DNA of 64,000 nucleotides from Providencia rettgeri (GCF_013702265.1 NZ_CP059348.1:744001-808000), one strand, 5' to 3'. Positions 44,060-51,948 are shown, numbered from the stretch's first letter. Program-made: numbers and translations. Notes: generated by a model from the letters alone, not told the origin.

Positions 44060-45019
44060 ATGACTGAACAATCCCCATTTTTGGTTCAAGTGAATCAAGC
44101 GTTTAATGTCCCGGCTCCTGATGCTTTCGTTCTGGAAGGATTTAGTGCCGACACTACCCATCCAAACATTCCCGTTCGCAAGGACGAGTATGTTTTTAGA
44201 AAAGAAGACTTACGTGACGTATTGGCGTTTTTGTCTAACCCAGACGGTGACGGTTTGTATATTACAGGCCCCACTGGATGCGGTAAGACCTCGCTAATTT
44301 GCCAAGTTGCTTCTCGATTGAATTGGCCTGTTCAGCAAATTACTGCGCACGGTCGATTGGAGTTGTCCGATCTTATCGGTCACCACACGCTGGTTAATGG
44401 CAACATGACCTTTGTGTATGGACCGCTGGCAATGGCTGTCAAGCATGGCCATTTGCTGATCATTAATGAAATGGATCTTGCTGAGCCTGCTGAACTGGCT
44501 GGGCTCAATGACATTTTGGAAGGTGCCCCGTTGGTCATCGCACAAAATGGCGGTGAGATCATCATGCCACATAACAAGTTTCGTTTTATCGCAACCGGCA
44601 ACAGTGCGGGCAGCGGTGATCAAACGGGCTTGTATCAAGGTGTGCTTCAACAGAATTTGGCTTTTCTTGATCGCTTTAGAATCATCGAAGCGACCTATGC
44701 AGAGCCTTCTGTAGAGGAAGCCATTCTGGAGAACGTTGCGCCGGGCTTGCCAGAAGTCTTTCGCCAAAAAATGGTGAAGGTGGCTGGTGACATTCGTCGT
44801 CTTTTTATTGGGGGCGCGGATGGCGGTGCTGAGCTTAGTATCACCATGTCCACTCGGACCTTGGTGCGCTGGGCAAAGTTAACACTTGCTTTTAAAGGTG
44901 CTCCTAACGCAGTGGAGTATGCACTGGTTCGGTCTTTGACGGCTCGTGCTGAGTTGGAGCAACGTGAAGCCATTCACCGTATTGCCGCTGATGTCTTCGG
45001 TGATCACTGGGAGGATTGA
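44060..45019 (+). CDS. cobS: CobS/MoxR-type AAA+ ATPase
   Basis: A 319-residue AAA+ ATPase with Walker A GPTGCGKTS near residue 71, Walker B LLIINEMDLA near 134 and a sensor region FIATGNSAG near 176. The start at 44060 follows GAGG; a longer frame from 43943 runs through the leader. Despite the CobS name no cobalamin genes are present. MoxR/CobS ATPases work with von Willebrand proteins as remodelling chaperones, and such a protein is encoded at 47410. In this family the locus is backbone, of unknown target. Confidence 0.88.
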   Translation: MTEQSPFLVQVNQAFNVPAPDAFVLEGFSADTTHPNIPVRKDEYVFRKEDLRDVLAFLSNPDGDGLYITGPTGCGKTSLICQVASRLNWPVQQITAHGRLELSDLIGHHTLVNGNMTFVYGPLAMAVKHGHLLIINEMDLAEPAELAGLNDILEGAPLVIAQNGGEIIMPHNKFRFIATGNSAGSGDQTGLYQGVLQQNLAFLDRFRIIEATYAEPSVEEAILENVAPGLPEVFRQKMVKVAGDIRRLFIGGADGGAELSITMSTRTLVRWAKLTLAFKGAPNAVEYALVRSLTARAELEQREAIHRIAADVFGDHWED

Positions 45020-45786
45020 TGATGGAAAAGTGCTTTGCTCTTTACCGTTACAGTCATTCTGATGGGACAGCCAAAGAATGGGCCATTTATGTTGGATCAG
45101 ATAACCAGGAGATTGAAGTTCGGTTTGGAAAAGCCGGTCAATTGTCGCAGCAGCGATTGATTGATTCGACTGATCCTAACGCAGAAGTAGACCGACGAAT
45201 CAATGAGAAAATCAACAAGGGTTATCGATTTGTTGGACAAGTCGGCATTGATCATCAAGGGCGGCCATTTGAACTCTCAAATGCGCTTGATAGCGTCGCG
45301 TGCGCCAATAACGTCAGTTGGGAGTTTCGTACTCGCAAGGACGTCAATGGCCAAATTTCGTTGGCGCAAAAAGCGTTGTTCGATATGGCAAAGCTGCTTG
45401 AAGCCTATGGCTTGGCTGTTATTGATGATAACCAGGTCAGGATTGGAGAATGGTCATTAGGGTTTTGCAAAAGCGGATTACCTAGTACCAATCAAATCAG
45501 CATGGTGTCAGGTGAAGGCGCTGGCATTGTTAACACGGATGATGGCCCGTGGCCATTGTTGCTGTTACTGGCCTTTAAGCGTCAATTACCACCTCTGTGT
45601 TCGCTCACAGTAGCGAGTCCTGAAGGGATAGAAGTATCCGACCAACTGAAGTTGGAAAAAGATGTATTGCGGTTGCTAGGCAGTGATTTAGAGCGGGTTC
45701 GCCCGATTGCTGAAGCACTGGACTTAATGCCTGCGAAAATCGATCTCAACCAATCGTCGCCTGATTCGCAAAATTACTATTTCTGA
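45019..45786 (+). CDS. WGR-like domain protein
   Basis: A 255-residue protein. The first ~85 residues resemble a WGR domain, with the pattern AKEWAIYVGS...EVRFGKAGQ...KINKGYRFVG, where FGK replaces WGR. WGR domains bind nucleic acids in PARPs and partner proteins. The rest is unfamiliar, and the end is a polar linker closing with SQNYYF, like the tail of Exo. The start overlaps the stop of cobS (TGATG), so the two are translationally coupled. Confidence 0.65.
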   Translation: MMEKCFALYRYSHSDGTAKEWAIYVGSDNQEIEVRFGKAGQLSQQRLIDSTDPNAEVDRRINEKINKGYRFVGQVGIDHQGRPFELSNALDSVACANNVSWEFRTRKDVNGQISLAQKALFDMAKLLEAYGLAVIDDNQVRIGEWSLGFCKSGLPSTNQISMVSGEGAGIVNTDDGPWPLLLLLAFKRQLPPLCSLTVASPEGIEVSDQLKLEKDVLRLLGSDLERVRPIAEALDLMPAKIDLNQSSPDSQNYYF

Positions 45787-45821
45787 TAGTGATGTTGCCA
45801 TTAGCGCGTCAACGACTACCA

Positions 45822-45884
45822 CCCAAACGGGGGCCATTGCTCCTGTTGGGAGTGGTGCGTCCCCATCTTACATGAGGATGCACT
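45822..45884 (+). promoter_or_regulatory. Two-hairpin leader, copy 6 (before DUF3150 gene)
   Basis: Hairpin 1 spans 45822-45850 (CCCAAACGGG.GGC with GCTCCTGTTGGG). Hairpin 2: GTGCGTCC (45855-45862) with GGATGCAC (45876-45883), one G-U pair, burying the GAGGA site just before the ATG at 45885. Confidence 0.72.
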
Positions 45885-46838
45885 ATGAGTATTCAAACCC
45901 TCGACAAACTCTTGATTTGTCACATCGACTGTTCCATCTGGAGCGGTAGAAAAAAACTAAGGCCTGAAGATTTCAGATTAGCCAATGGCAGCCAACTTCC
46001 ACCGAAGGATGTTGCCAGCTTAGGGAGTAAAAAAATTTGCGACCCAGAGGCATTGGCGAACTTTGAAAGGCTTAAGAAAGAAGCGCAGCGCTTGTGTGAG
46101 CAAGTCGGTGTGCGGTTTTTAGGTGGCTATGCCGTCCCTGAAGACCGAATTAATCAGATTGTTCCAGAGCTTGACCGGATCGGTCAGGAGTTTGCGCAGT
46201 GCAAGCAGTTGTTCTTGGACAACTATGATCAGGTGACGTTTGACTGGGTTGCAAAACACCCGGAATTTGCAGATGCAATCCGGCGTGCGCTGTCACCCAT
46301 CGAAGACGTGGATCAACGGCTTCAGTTCGATTATGCCATTTATCGAATGCAACCAGCTGAACAAGCTGGTGGCTTAGATGACAAGGTCAATGGTATGGGA
46401 CACACCCTCTTTAGGGAGGTGGCTCGTGATGCCAATGAACTGTTTGAGCGTTCCGTTGCAGGTAAGAATCAAATCAGTCAGCGAGCCCTTAATCCTCTCA
46501 AGCGATTAAGAGACAAGTTGGATGGTTTGTCATTCCTGGATCACCGAGTTCAGCCAATGGTTGAAGCGATGGACAATTTATTTGTTCGTCTGCCGAAGAC
46601 CGGCCCTGTGACAGACAATCTCTATCACGAACTGATGGCGACCATTTTAATTTTGTCTGATCCAGACAAGATGAGAATGCACGGTGAAGGTCAATTGGAT
46701 ATCAGACAACTGATGCCCAAACCTGAACCTAAACCCGCACAGCCAGTATCTGCTCAGGCAGATAACTTACGTGCAATACCACAACCAACCGTCAGACCAA
46801 ACCTTGGTTCGACTGTACCAAACTCATTTTATTTCTAA
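45885..46838 (+). CDS. DUF3150-family protein
   Basis: A 317-residue, mostly helical protein. The start (LLICHIDCSIWSGRKKLRPEDFRL) fits the DUF3150 family, found next to CobS-type ATPases and von Willebrand proteins in ICEs and phages. A proline/glutamine-rich linker (about 285-310) ends in PNSFYF, closely like the Exo tail. It probably belongs to the AAA+/VWA machine. Biochemical role unknown. Confidence 0.75.
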   Translation: MSIQTLDKLLICHIDCSIWSGRKKLRPEDFRLANGSQLPPKDVASLGSKKICDPEALANFERLKKEAQRLCEQVGVRFLGGYAVPEDRINQIVPELDRIGQEFAQCKQLFLDNYDQVTFDWVAKHPEFADAIRRALSPIEDVDQRLQFDYAIYRMQPAEQAGGLDDKVNGMGHTLFREVARDANELFERSVAGKNQISQRALNPLKRLRDKLDGLSFLDHRVQPMVEAMDNLFVRLPKTGPVTDNLYHELMATILILSDPDKMRMHGEGQLDIRQLMPKPEPKPAQPVSAQADNLRAIPQPTVRPNLGSTVPNSFYF

Positions 46839-46841
46839 CGT

Positions 46842-46899
46842 CCTTGAGGGCATGTTGCCCTGAAGGGCGAATGTCCTCTGAACTATGTAAGAGGAAATT
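46842..46899 (+). promoter_or_regulatory. Two-hairpin leader, copy 7
   Basis: Hairpin 1: CCTTGAGGGC (46842-46851) with GCCCTGAAGG (46857-46866), one mismatch. Hairpin 2: TCCTCT (46874-46879) with AGAGGA (46890-46895), which contains the ribosome-binding site of the gene at 46900. Confidence 0.72.
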
Positions 46900-47340
46900 A
46901 TGCAATCAACCATCCATAACCCCAGCCAACTGAACCAGTTTGAACCACATTTTCGTGGTGTGACTGATGCTGTTGAAAGCGAATCGATACCAGAAGTGGC
47001 GTGTTGTCGAGCGTTAGTACAACGGTCGTACTCAACACATAGTGTTTTGATCCCCAAGAACCCTGTGCTGATCGCAGATGCGGACGGGCAAGGTGTTTGG
47101 GTAACGGCCATGGTATTTGTTCCAAACTTGGCATTGCAGCAAACCGCTTTTGAGCGGGCCTGGCTGCAATATCAACACGAGGTGTCTACTCAGTTACAAG
47201 ACCAGTACGGTCTGACATTGGATGACATCCTGAGTTTAGACCAGCTTAAAACGTCATTTGAACAGCACGAGAGTCCAGCTCAATTGGTGGCTTGGTTAGG
47301 TCAAAAATACGACCTGGATAAGCTAAAAGCACAGGTTTAA
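46900..47340 (+). CDS. Conserved ICE protein of unknown function
   Basis: A 146-residue protein between the DUF3150 and von Willebrand genes, with AGAGGA before the ATG and its own hairpin leader. The N-terminal half is beta-rich and includes QRSYSTHSVLIPKNPVLIADADGQGVWVTAMVFVP; the C-terminal half is helical. No motif is recognised. Conserved placement suggests it works with the AAA+/VWA group. Confidence 0.6.
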   Translation: MQSTIHNPSQLNQFEPHFRGVTDAVESESIPEVACCRALVQRSYSTHSVLIPKNPVLIADADGQGVWVTAMVFVPNLALQQTAFERAWLQYQHEVSTQLQDQYGLTLDDILSLDQLKTSFEQHESPAQLVAWLGQKYDLDKLKAQV

Positions 47341-47351
47341 ACATCCACATT

Positions 47352-47409
47352 CCCAGCGGGGAAACGCTCCCGCTGAGGGAGTATTCCCCCTAATGATTAG
47401 GAGACTCCC
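47352..47409 (+). promoter_or_regulatory. Two-hairpin leader, copy 8 (before VWA gene)
   Basis: Hairpin 1 spans 47352-47379 (CAGCGGG with CCCGCTG at its core). Hairpin 2: GGGAGT (47377-47382) with ACTCCC (47404-47409) outside, and CCTAA (47389-47393) with TTAGG (47397-47401) inside; AGGAG at 47399-47403 is buried. The outer stem ends exactly at the ATG. Confidence 0.72.
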
Positions 47410-49065
47410 ATGAATCATCCATTAAAAAACGCCCTGCCAATCGTTGCCGCCGCTTATGGCGAAAAGTTTGGTGTGAAGGTGCTTATTCAAGGACAAGATG
47501 CGTTTACCGATGGTGAGCGGATTGTGATCCCAACAGCAAACCCAGACGACCCACACTATCAACAGATAGCTTGGGGTTATCTGGCTCATGAAGCGGCGCA
47601 TATTCGGCATACTAATTTTGAAATGGTGCAGAAGGCGTCGTCCAAACCGATCCGTAAGGCACTTCTCAATATCATTGAGGACGTTCGCATTGAAAACGAA
47701 TTGGCAAAGGATTATCCCGGAACCCGGCGCAGTATTTCGCAAGTGATTGAGTACATGGTGGACACACAGCAAATGTGTGTACCTGAACAGCTTGAGCCTG
47801 CATCTAACTTGCAAGCCTGGTTGTTGTTCCGCTTGAGATGCCATTTTCTGGGCCAGAAAGCGCTTACGCCTTTGTATCAAGCAGTCGATGAAAGAGTGAG
47901 ACAACTCTTTCCTGCCGCAGCGATGAGCCGGTTAAGCGCCATGCTGACAGTAGTGCCTAGCCTAGCGTCTACAGGTGAAGTGCTAAAACTTGTCGATGCC
48001 ATCGTTGCCATGTTGGAAGAAGAATCTCGTCCACCACAGGATGAGTCGGATGCTGATAACGGTAATGACATGGGACAAGATGCGAGTAATGACAGCAATA
48101 ACAGTAGTGACAGTCAAACCCCGGAAACTCGTTCGTCTGCAATGGGGGATGCTGCTGAAACGGGGGATTCAGATAACTCTGATCAAGCTGACAATTTGCG
48201 AGAAGCCTTAGAGGCCAGTGCCGCTCAGTTTGAACCCGATACCTTTGCACAAGTGGCAGAAGTGTTGTCGGAACAAGCTGAAGGACATCAGGGCGTCACT
48301 CCACTCAGTTTGCCCCAAGCAGAGCAAGCTATGTTGGGTGACGAGGCCATCTTGACCTTGTCAGCGTCTGAGTCCGCTCAAATTCGAGCCCGACTTAGGG
48401 GCATGGTTCAGTCCAGTCAGGACAATCGGAATCATGCCAAAAGGCACGGTCTTCGAGTTGCAACCCATCGTCTTGCCGCTTCACAAGCAGGTGAGTCGAG
48501 ATTGTTTATTCAAAGGCAACCTCGCATTGCGCCTAATGCTGCTGTGCACTTGCTGGTCGATATATCGGGTTCAATGGGTAAACCCATTGGCGAAGGTAAT
48601 CGAAAGTACTTTCATGTTGCCAATGAAGCTGCTTTGGCTTTGACCATGGCACTGGAAGGCATACCGGGTGTTGTACCTGCGGTCAGTTATTTTCCTGGTA
48701 TTCATCAGGAAGTTTCTATCGCGTTATTGCCCAAGCAATCGGTTCGACATCGGGCCGCCTGTTTTGACCAAAAACCACGAGGTTGTACGCCTATGGCACA
48801 AGCGATGTGGTTTGCGGCAAACAGTTTGTTAGCGCAAAAACAGAAGCGAAAGCTAATGATAGTGCTAACGGATGGTGACCCAGATGATTGGGCTGCCACG
48901 CATGACATTGTTGACCGGTGCAGACGAAGTGGCTTTGAGCTTCTGGGAATAGGGATTCAAACACGCAGTGTTGAGAAATTCTTTCCTCAAAGCATTGTGA
49001 TTAACGATGTCAAAGATCTGAAGCGTGAGTTATTCGAAGTAACACAACAACTGTTAATTCAGTAA
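47410..49065 (+). CDS. CobT-like von Willebrand factor A protein with an HExxH motif
   Basis: A 551-residue protein. The C-terminal VWA domain has a complete MIDAS start, LLVDISGSMG near residue 382, and LTDGDPDDW near 490. A long acidic, low-complexity linker (about 205-280, SDADNGNDMGQDASNDSNN) precedes it. The N-terminal part carries LAHEAAHIRH near residue 58, the zinc-binding HExxH pattern of metallopeptidases, with an IIEDVRIENE segment about 35 residues on that could give a third ligand. With the CobS-type ATPase it forms a MoxR-VWA pair. Target unknown. Confidence 0.82.
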   Translation: MNHPLKNALPIVAAAYGEKFGVKVLIQGQDAFTDGERIVIPTANPDDPHYQQIAWGYLAHEAAHIRHTNFEMVQKASSKPIRKALLNIIEDVRIENELAKDYPGTRRSISQVIEYMVDTQQMCVPEQLEPASNLQAWLLFRLRCHFLGQKALTPLYQAVDERVRQLFPAAAMSRLSAMLTVVPSLASTGEVLKLVDAIVAMLEEESRPPQDESDADNGNDMGQDASNDSNNSSDSQTPETRSSAMGDAAETGDSDNSDQADNLREALEASAAQFEPDTFAQVAEVLSEQAEGHQGVTPLSLPQAEQAMLGDEAILTLSASESAQIRARLRGMVQSSQDNRNHAKRHGLRVATHRLAASQAGESRLFIQRQPRIAPNAAVHLLVDISGSMGKPIGEGNRKYFHVANEAALALTMALEGIPGVVPAVSYFPGIHQEVSIALLPKQSVRHRAACFDQKPRGCTPMAQAMWFAANSLLAQKQKRKLMIVLTDGDPDDWAATHDIVDRCRRSGFELLGIGIQTRSVEKFFPQSIVINDVKDLKRELFEVTQQLLIQ

Positions 49066-49082
49066 CCACATCAACTTTACCA

Positions 49083-49147
49083 CCCTGCGGGGACGATTCC
49101 GTCCCCGTCAGGGCATGGGTTCGTCTCCGCTTTTTTTGGAGACTCCT
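49083..49147 (+). promoter_or_regulatory. Two-hairpin leader, copy 9 (before radC)
   Basis: Hairpin 1: CCCTGCGGGGAC (49083-49094) with GTCCCC-GT-CAGGG (49101-49113). Hairpin 2: GTCTCC (49123-49128) with GGAGAC (49138-49143), the latter being the ribosome-binding site. Position directly upstream of radC is where the computationally described radC RNA motif was found in other bacteria; identity with that family is a recollection to be tested. Confidence 0.75.
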
Positions 49148-49645
49148 ATGAAAAACAAAAAGTTCTTAGCTGGCGAAGAAACCGGTACTTATATCGTTCC
49201 TGAGCAAGTGACTGAAGCGGATATCTTAGATATGGCGCTCAAGCTTGCCCGTGGTCGATTAAGTAAAGGTCGAAAAATTGAACAGCCATCGTCGGCGTTC
49301 TCATACCTGCAAACACTGATGCACGAGTATGAGCACGAGGTTTTTGGTGTGCTGTTTCTTGATACAAAGCATCGCGTCATTCGATTTGAAGAGCTGTTCA
49401 AAGGCACTTTAGATGCGGCGAGCGTGTATCCAAGGGAAGTAACAAAACGAGCGCTAGAACTTAATGCGGCAGCAGTGATACTGGTTCATAACCATCCATC
49501 GGGTGATCCTGAACCCAGTGAAGCTGATAAACGCATTACTCATCGACTTCGTGACGCCTTGTCACTTGTTGATATTCGAACGCTTGACCATGTTGTGGTC
49601 GCATCCGAGGGCTGTGTTTCGCTTGCCGAACGCGGTTATCTTTGA
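49148..49645 (+). CDS. radC: RadC/JAB-domain protein
   Basis: A 165-residue RadC-family protein (short form without the N-terminal helix-hairpin-helix part). The JAB/MPN metal motif HNHPSGDPEPSEAD starts near residue 115. The start at 49148 follows GGAG in the leader hairpin. Such proteins occur in many mobile elements near single-strand annealing genes; the activity is not settled. The stop overlaps the next gene by one base. Confidence 0.92.
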   Translation: MKNKKFLAGEETGTYIVPEQVTEADILDMALKLARGRLSKGRKIEQPSSAFSYLQTLMHEYEHEVFGVLFLDTKHRVIRFEELFKGTLDAASVYPREVTKRALELNAAAVILVHNHPSGDPEPSEADKRITHRLRDALSLVDIRTLDHVVVASEGCVSLAERGYL

Positions 49646-49986
49646 TGAATGGGCGCATTGCCCATTCTCCTCCATCACAAAAGCAGTCCCATCAACACAC
49701 ATCATCACAGCTCGAATTTCTATTTGAGTTTGATGATGCCCCAGTCACTTGGTCTGACACGGAAATCTGGCAGTTACGCGAAGGCATTCTATTGGATGCG
49801 ATCCGTGTATTGCTGGACGGTCGTGTCAGTACTCGATTGCGAAAGGATGTGTTGTCGTGGATTCAAAATGACGAATTAACGCCATTTTGCTTTCGTGTTT
49901 GCGCAATGGCTGCGGTTGTCGATCCTGATGTGCTTCGTGACTCCATCATGTGGCTATTAAGACGACATGGTATCCAGCTTGACTAA
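49645..49986 (+). CDS. Conserved ICE protein of unknown function
   Basis: A 113-residue protein translated from an ATG overlapping the radC stop (TGATG). After a polar, histidine/glutamine-rich start (about 1-25) comes a helical domain (WQLREGILLDAIRVLLDGRVS...VLSWIQNDE...PFCFRVCAMAAVVDPDVLRD). No known domain is recognised. Coupling to radC suggests a shared role or just shared translation. Confidence 0.65.
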   Translation: MNGRIAHSPPSQKQSHQHTSSQLEFLFEFDDAPVTWSDTEIWQLREGILLDAIRVLLDGRVSTRLRKDVLSWIQNDELTPFCFRVCAMAAVVDPDVLRDSIMWLLRRHGIQLD

Positions 49987-49990
49987 CGTT

Positions 49991-50077
49991 CCTGCATTAA
50001 CCAAACGGCTCAATGCAGGCCCAGAGCTGACTTTTATCACTTGTGGTAGGAGTCGGCTTTTTACTTAAGGAGGTTAT
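49991..50077 (+). promoter_or_regulatory. Diverged two-hairpin leader, copy 10 (before primase-like gene)
   Basis: Hairpin 1: CCTGCATT (49991-49998) with AATGCAGG (50012-50019). Hairpin 2: AGCTGAC (50025-50031) with GTCGGCT (50052-50058). Here the ribosome-binding site AAGGAGG lies downstream and is not in the stem, so control may differ from the other copies. Confidence 0.55.
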
Positions 50078-51151
50078 ATGGCGTTACCTTTACAAATTGA
50101 AACAGTAAGGCCATATCTTAATGGCCAATGGCTTCAAATACTGGCGGCGTTGGTGCCAGAACTTGATGCCGCTATTGCTCGAAAAGGCCGTCATGTGGCT
50201 TGTCCTGTTCATGGCGGTCGTGATGGCTTTAGGCTGTTCAAAGATGCTGAATATACCGGAGGTGGCGTTTGTAACACCTGCGGTATCTTTCATGATGGTT
50301 TTGAACTGTTGTCTTGGATTAATGGATGGAACTTTGCTCAGTCTATTGAAGCAATCGGCCAGGTTCTTGGTATTCAACCCGGACAAATACAAGCGCCTAT
50401 TCGGCCAATACCGAGTAACGCAGTTGATTGGAAGGCTAGAAAGCAGGACGAGGACAAAGCGATTATCCATCGCTTGAATCAAACCTGGGGAGAAACGTTT
50501 TCTCTTGCAGATACTCGTGCGCAACCAGTTTGGAACTACATGCATCGTCGTGGCATTGTTACCCGGCTTCGTCCTGAATGGGATTCGGTGCTGAGGTATC
50601 ATCCAAACTTGCCTTACCATGATGAAGATGGCTTGTTTATCGATAGCTACCCAGCGCTGCTAGGTAAAATCGTTACTCAGCAAGGGCGTTCGGCCACGTT
50701 TCATCGGATCTACCTAAGTGAAGATGGATTCAAAGCGCCGGTTGAAAAGCCTAAAAAGATGATGCCGATACCAAGTGACAGAACAATCACTGGTGGTGCC
50801 ATTCCGATAGGTGAGCCTGGTGAGGTATTAGGTGTTTCTGAAGGCATCGAAACAGCTTTAGCGGTTACCAGAGCTACGGGACAGACATGTTGGTCGGTTG
50901 TGAATGCAACGCTACTGGCTAGGTTTGAACCACCAAGTAATGTGAAAATGCTGTACATCTGGGCAGATCACGATCTCTCTGAGACCGGCCTGAATGCAGC
51001 GAATGAACTCAAGAAAAAAGCCTGGCAAAAAGGCATTCTGACACAAGTTCTGATCCCTCCGATACCAACGTCACTTGGCGTGAAAAGTTGGGATTGGAAT
51101 GATGTGCTGAATGTTTACGGAGCCATGGGCTTTCCGAAAGTTCATATCTGA
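50078..51151 (+). CDS. Primase-like zinc-finger and TOPRIM protein
   Basis: A 357-residue protein. The N-terminal part has a primase-type zinc-binding pattern: CPVHGG near residue 43 and CNTCG near 66, with GGGVCNTCGIFHDGFELLSWI. The C-terminal half holds a TOPRIM domain with VLGVSEGIETALAV near 250 and IWADHDLSETG near 296. This matches the plasmid/phage primase family with CHC2-like finger plus TOPRIM. It may prime the transferred strand in the recipient. AAGGAGG precedes the ATG. Confidence 0.82.
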   Translation: MALPLQIETVRPYLNGQWLQILAALVPELDAAIARKGRHVACPVHGGRDGFRLFKDAEYTGGGVCNTCGIFHDGFELLSWINGWNFAQSIEAIGQVLGIQPGQIQAPIRPIPSNAVDWKARKQDEDKAIIHRLNQTWGETFSLADTRAQPVWNYMHRRGIVTRLRPEWDSVLRYHPNLPYHDEDGLFIDSYPALLGKIVTQQGRSATFHRIYLSEDGFKAPVEKPKKMMPIPSDRTITGGAIPIGEPGEVLGVSEGIETALAVTRATGQTCWSVVNATLLARFEPPSNVKMLYIWADHDLSETGLNAANELKKKAWQKGILTQVLIPPIPTSLGVKSWDWNDVLNVYGAMGFPKVHI

Positions 51152-51154
51152 TCT

Positions 51155-51178
51155 AAGGGGCTTCGGCCCCTTTTTTTG
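51155..51178 (+). terminator. Intrinsic terminator after the primase-like gene
   Basis: AAGGGGC-TTCG-GCCCCTT (51155-51172) is a perfect stem with the very stable TTCG tetraloop, followed by a run of T to 51177. It ends the forward block. Confidence 0.9.
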
Positions 51179-51179
51179 C

Positions 51180-51215
51180 GCCTTGCATATTTGAAAAATC
51201 ATGGAGAATGAAAAA
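51180..51215 (+). promoter_or_regulatory. Repeated upstream element, copy 2
   Basis: GCCTTGCATATTTGA here is identical to that at 317, and the next 20 bases are similar. It lies directly after a terminator and about 25-60 bases before the gene at 51241, so it is very likely the promoter or activator site of that gene. Confidence 0.5.
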
Positions 51216-51240
51216 TAGATAACCAATAGGAGAAACAAAC

Positions 51241-51948
51241 ATGATGGTATTAACCCTGTTAACAAAGCAGATTGATGGTGAGTTTACGGTTTACTGGAAG
51301 ACCGGCCTTCGAAGAGGTGGTGAACTAAAGGTCGATTTAGGTGAGCAATACGACAAGCTAACTGAGCAGCAAAAGCCAATTGCAGCTGAGCTCTATGCGA
51401 TTCATCACCTACTGTCAGTGAAAGAGGTGATGGGGAGTAACCGAAGCGGTAATGGGCTTCAAATCCGGGTCAGTAAAGGAGCTATCAAAAAGTTACAGAA
51501 ACAACGCTCAACTCAGCATTCACTTTACAGCCTGACTAGGTTTTTGCTCACTCGATACCAGGAAGCACAGATATCGGTAGAGAAACGGGAAGATTGGCTC
51601 TCATATTCCTTCGAAGAATACAGCGTCGATAATGCTACCGTGAGAGAAATCGATGAGGTCATCAACGTTCCGAACATTGGACCTGTCGTGGTGACTCGTC
51701 ATGCACTGGAACGGTTTGTGGAACGGCTTTCAGACGGTGCTCCTAAGCATCCTTGGAAGGCTTTGTGCACAAAGCTGCTATGCTCTGGGCTAACTAAAGC
51801 CCAGTTACCAGAAAGCGTCGCTATCCAAAAAACAAAAAAATATGCACAAGAGGCCGAGTTCTGGCAGCATGTTGGTAGCAAAATGAACTTTGTTATGGTT
51901 CCGGGTGACTCAATTAAAACGTTGGTTACGGTTTTTGCAGTAAATTGA
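51241..51948 (+). CDS. Conserved ICE protein of unknown function
   Basis: A 235-residue protein with TAGGAG before the ATG. It is basic and mixed helical/beta, with KRSTQHSLYSL in the middle and VVVTRHALERFVERLSDGAP in the C-terminal third. The RHALERFVER pattern resembles the helix found in some small RNase-toxin-like or DUF4258-like domains, but the likeness is weak. It shares its upstream element with the gene at 389. It borders the cargo hot spot before traF. Confidence 0.6.
   Translation: MMVLTLLTKQIDGEFTVYWKTGLRRGGELKVDLGEQYDKLTEQQKPIAAELYAIHHLLSVKEVMGSNRSGNGLQIRVSKGAIKKLQKQRSTQHSLYSLTRFLLTRYQEAQISVEKREDWLSYSFEEYSVDNATVREIDEVINVPNIGPVVVTRHALERFVERLSDGAPKHPWKALCTKLLCSGLTKAQLPESVAIQKTKKYAQEAEFWQHVGSKMNFVMVPGDSIKTLVTVFAVN

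Noticed and set aside
48040-48200. Low-complexity DNA in the VWA gene as a tandem repeat
   Set aside because: It encodes an acidic Asp/Asn/Ser linker in frame and has no regular repeat unit.
44060-49065. Cobalamin (cobaltochelatase) genes
   Set aside because: Only the ATPase and VWA partners resemble CobS and CobT; no other cobalamin gene is present and the context is conjugation and recombination.
40823-49143. Leader repeats as a CRISPR array or transposon ends
   Set aside because: The copies are each placed just before a start codon, are spaced by whole genes, differ in sequence while keeping pairing, and are not accompanied by cas or transposase genes.
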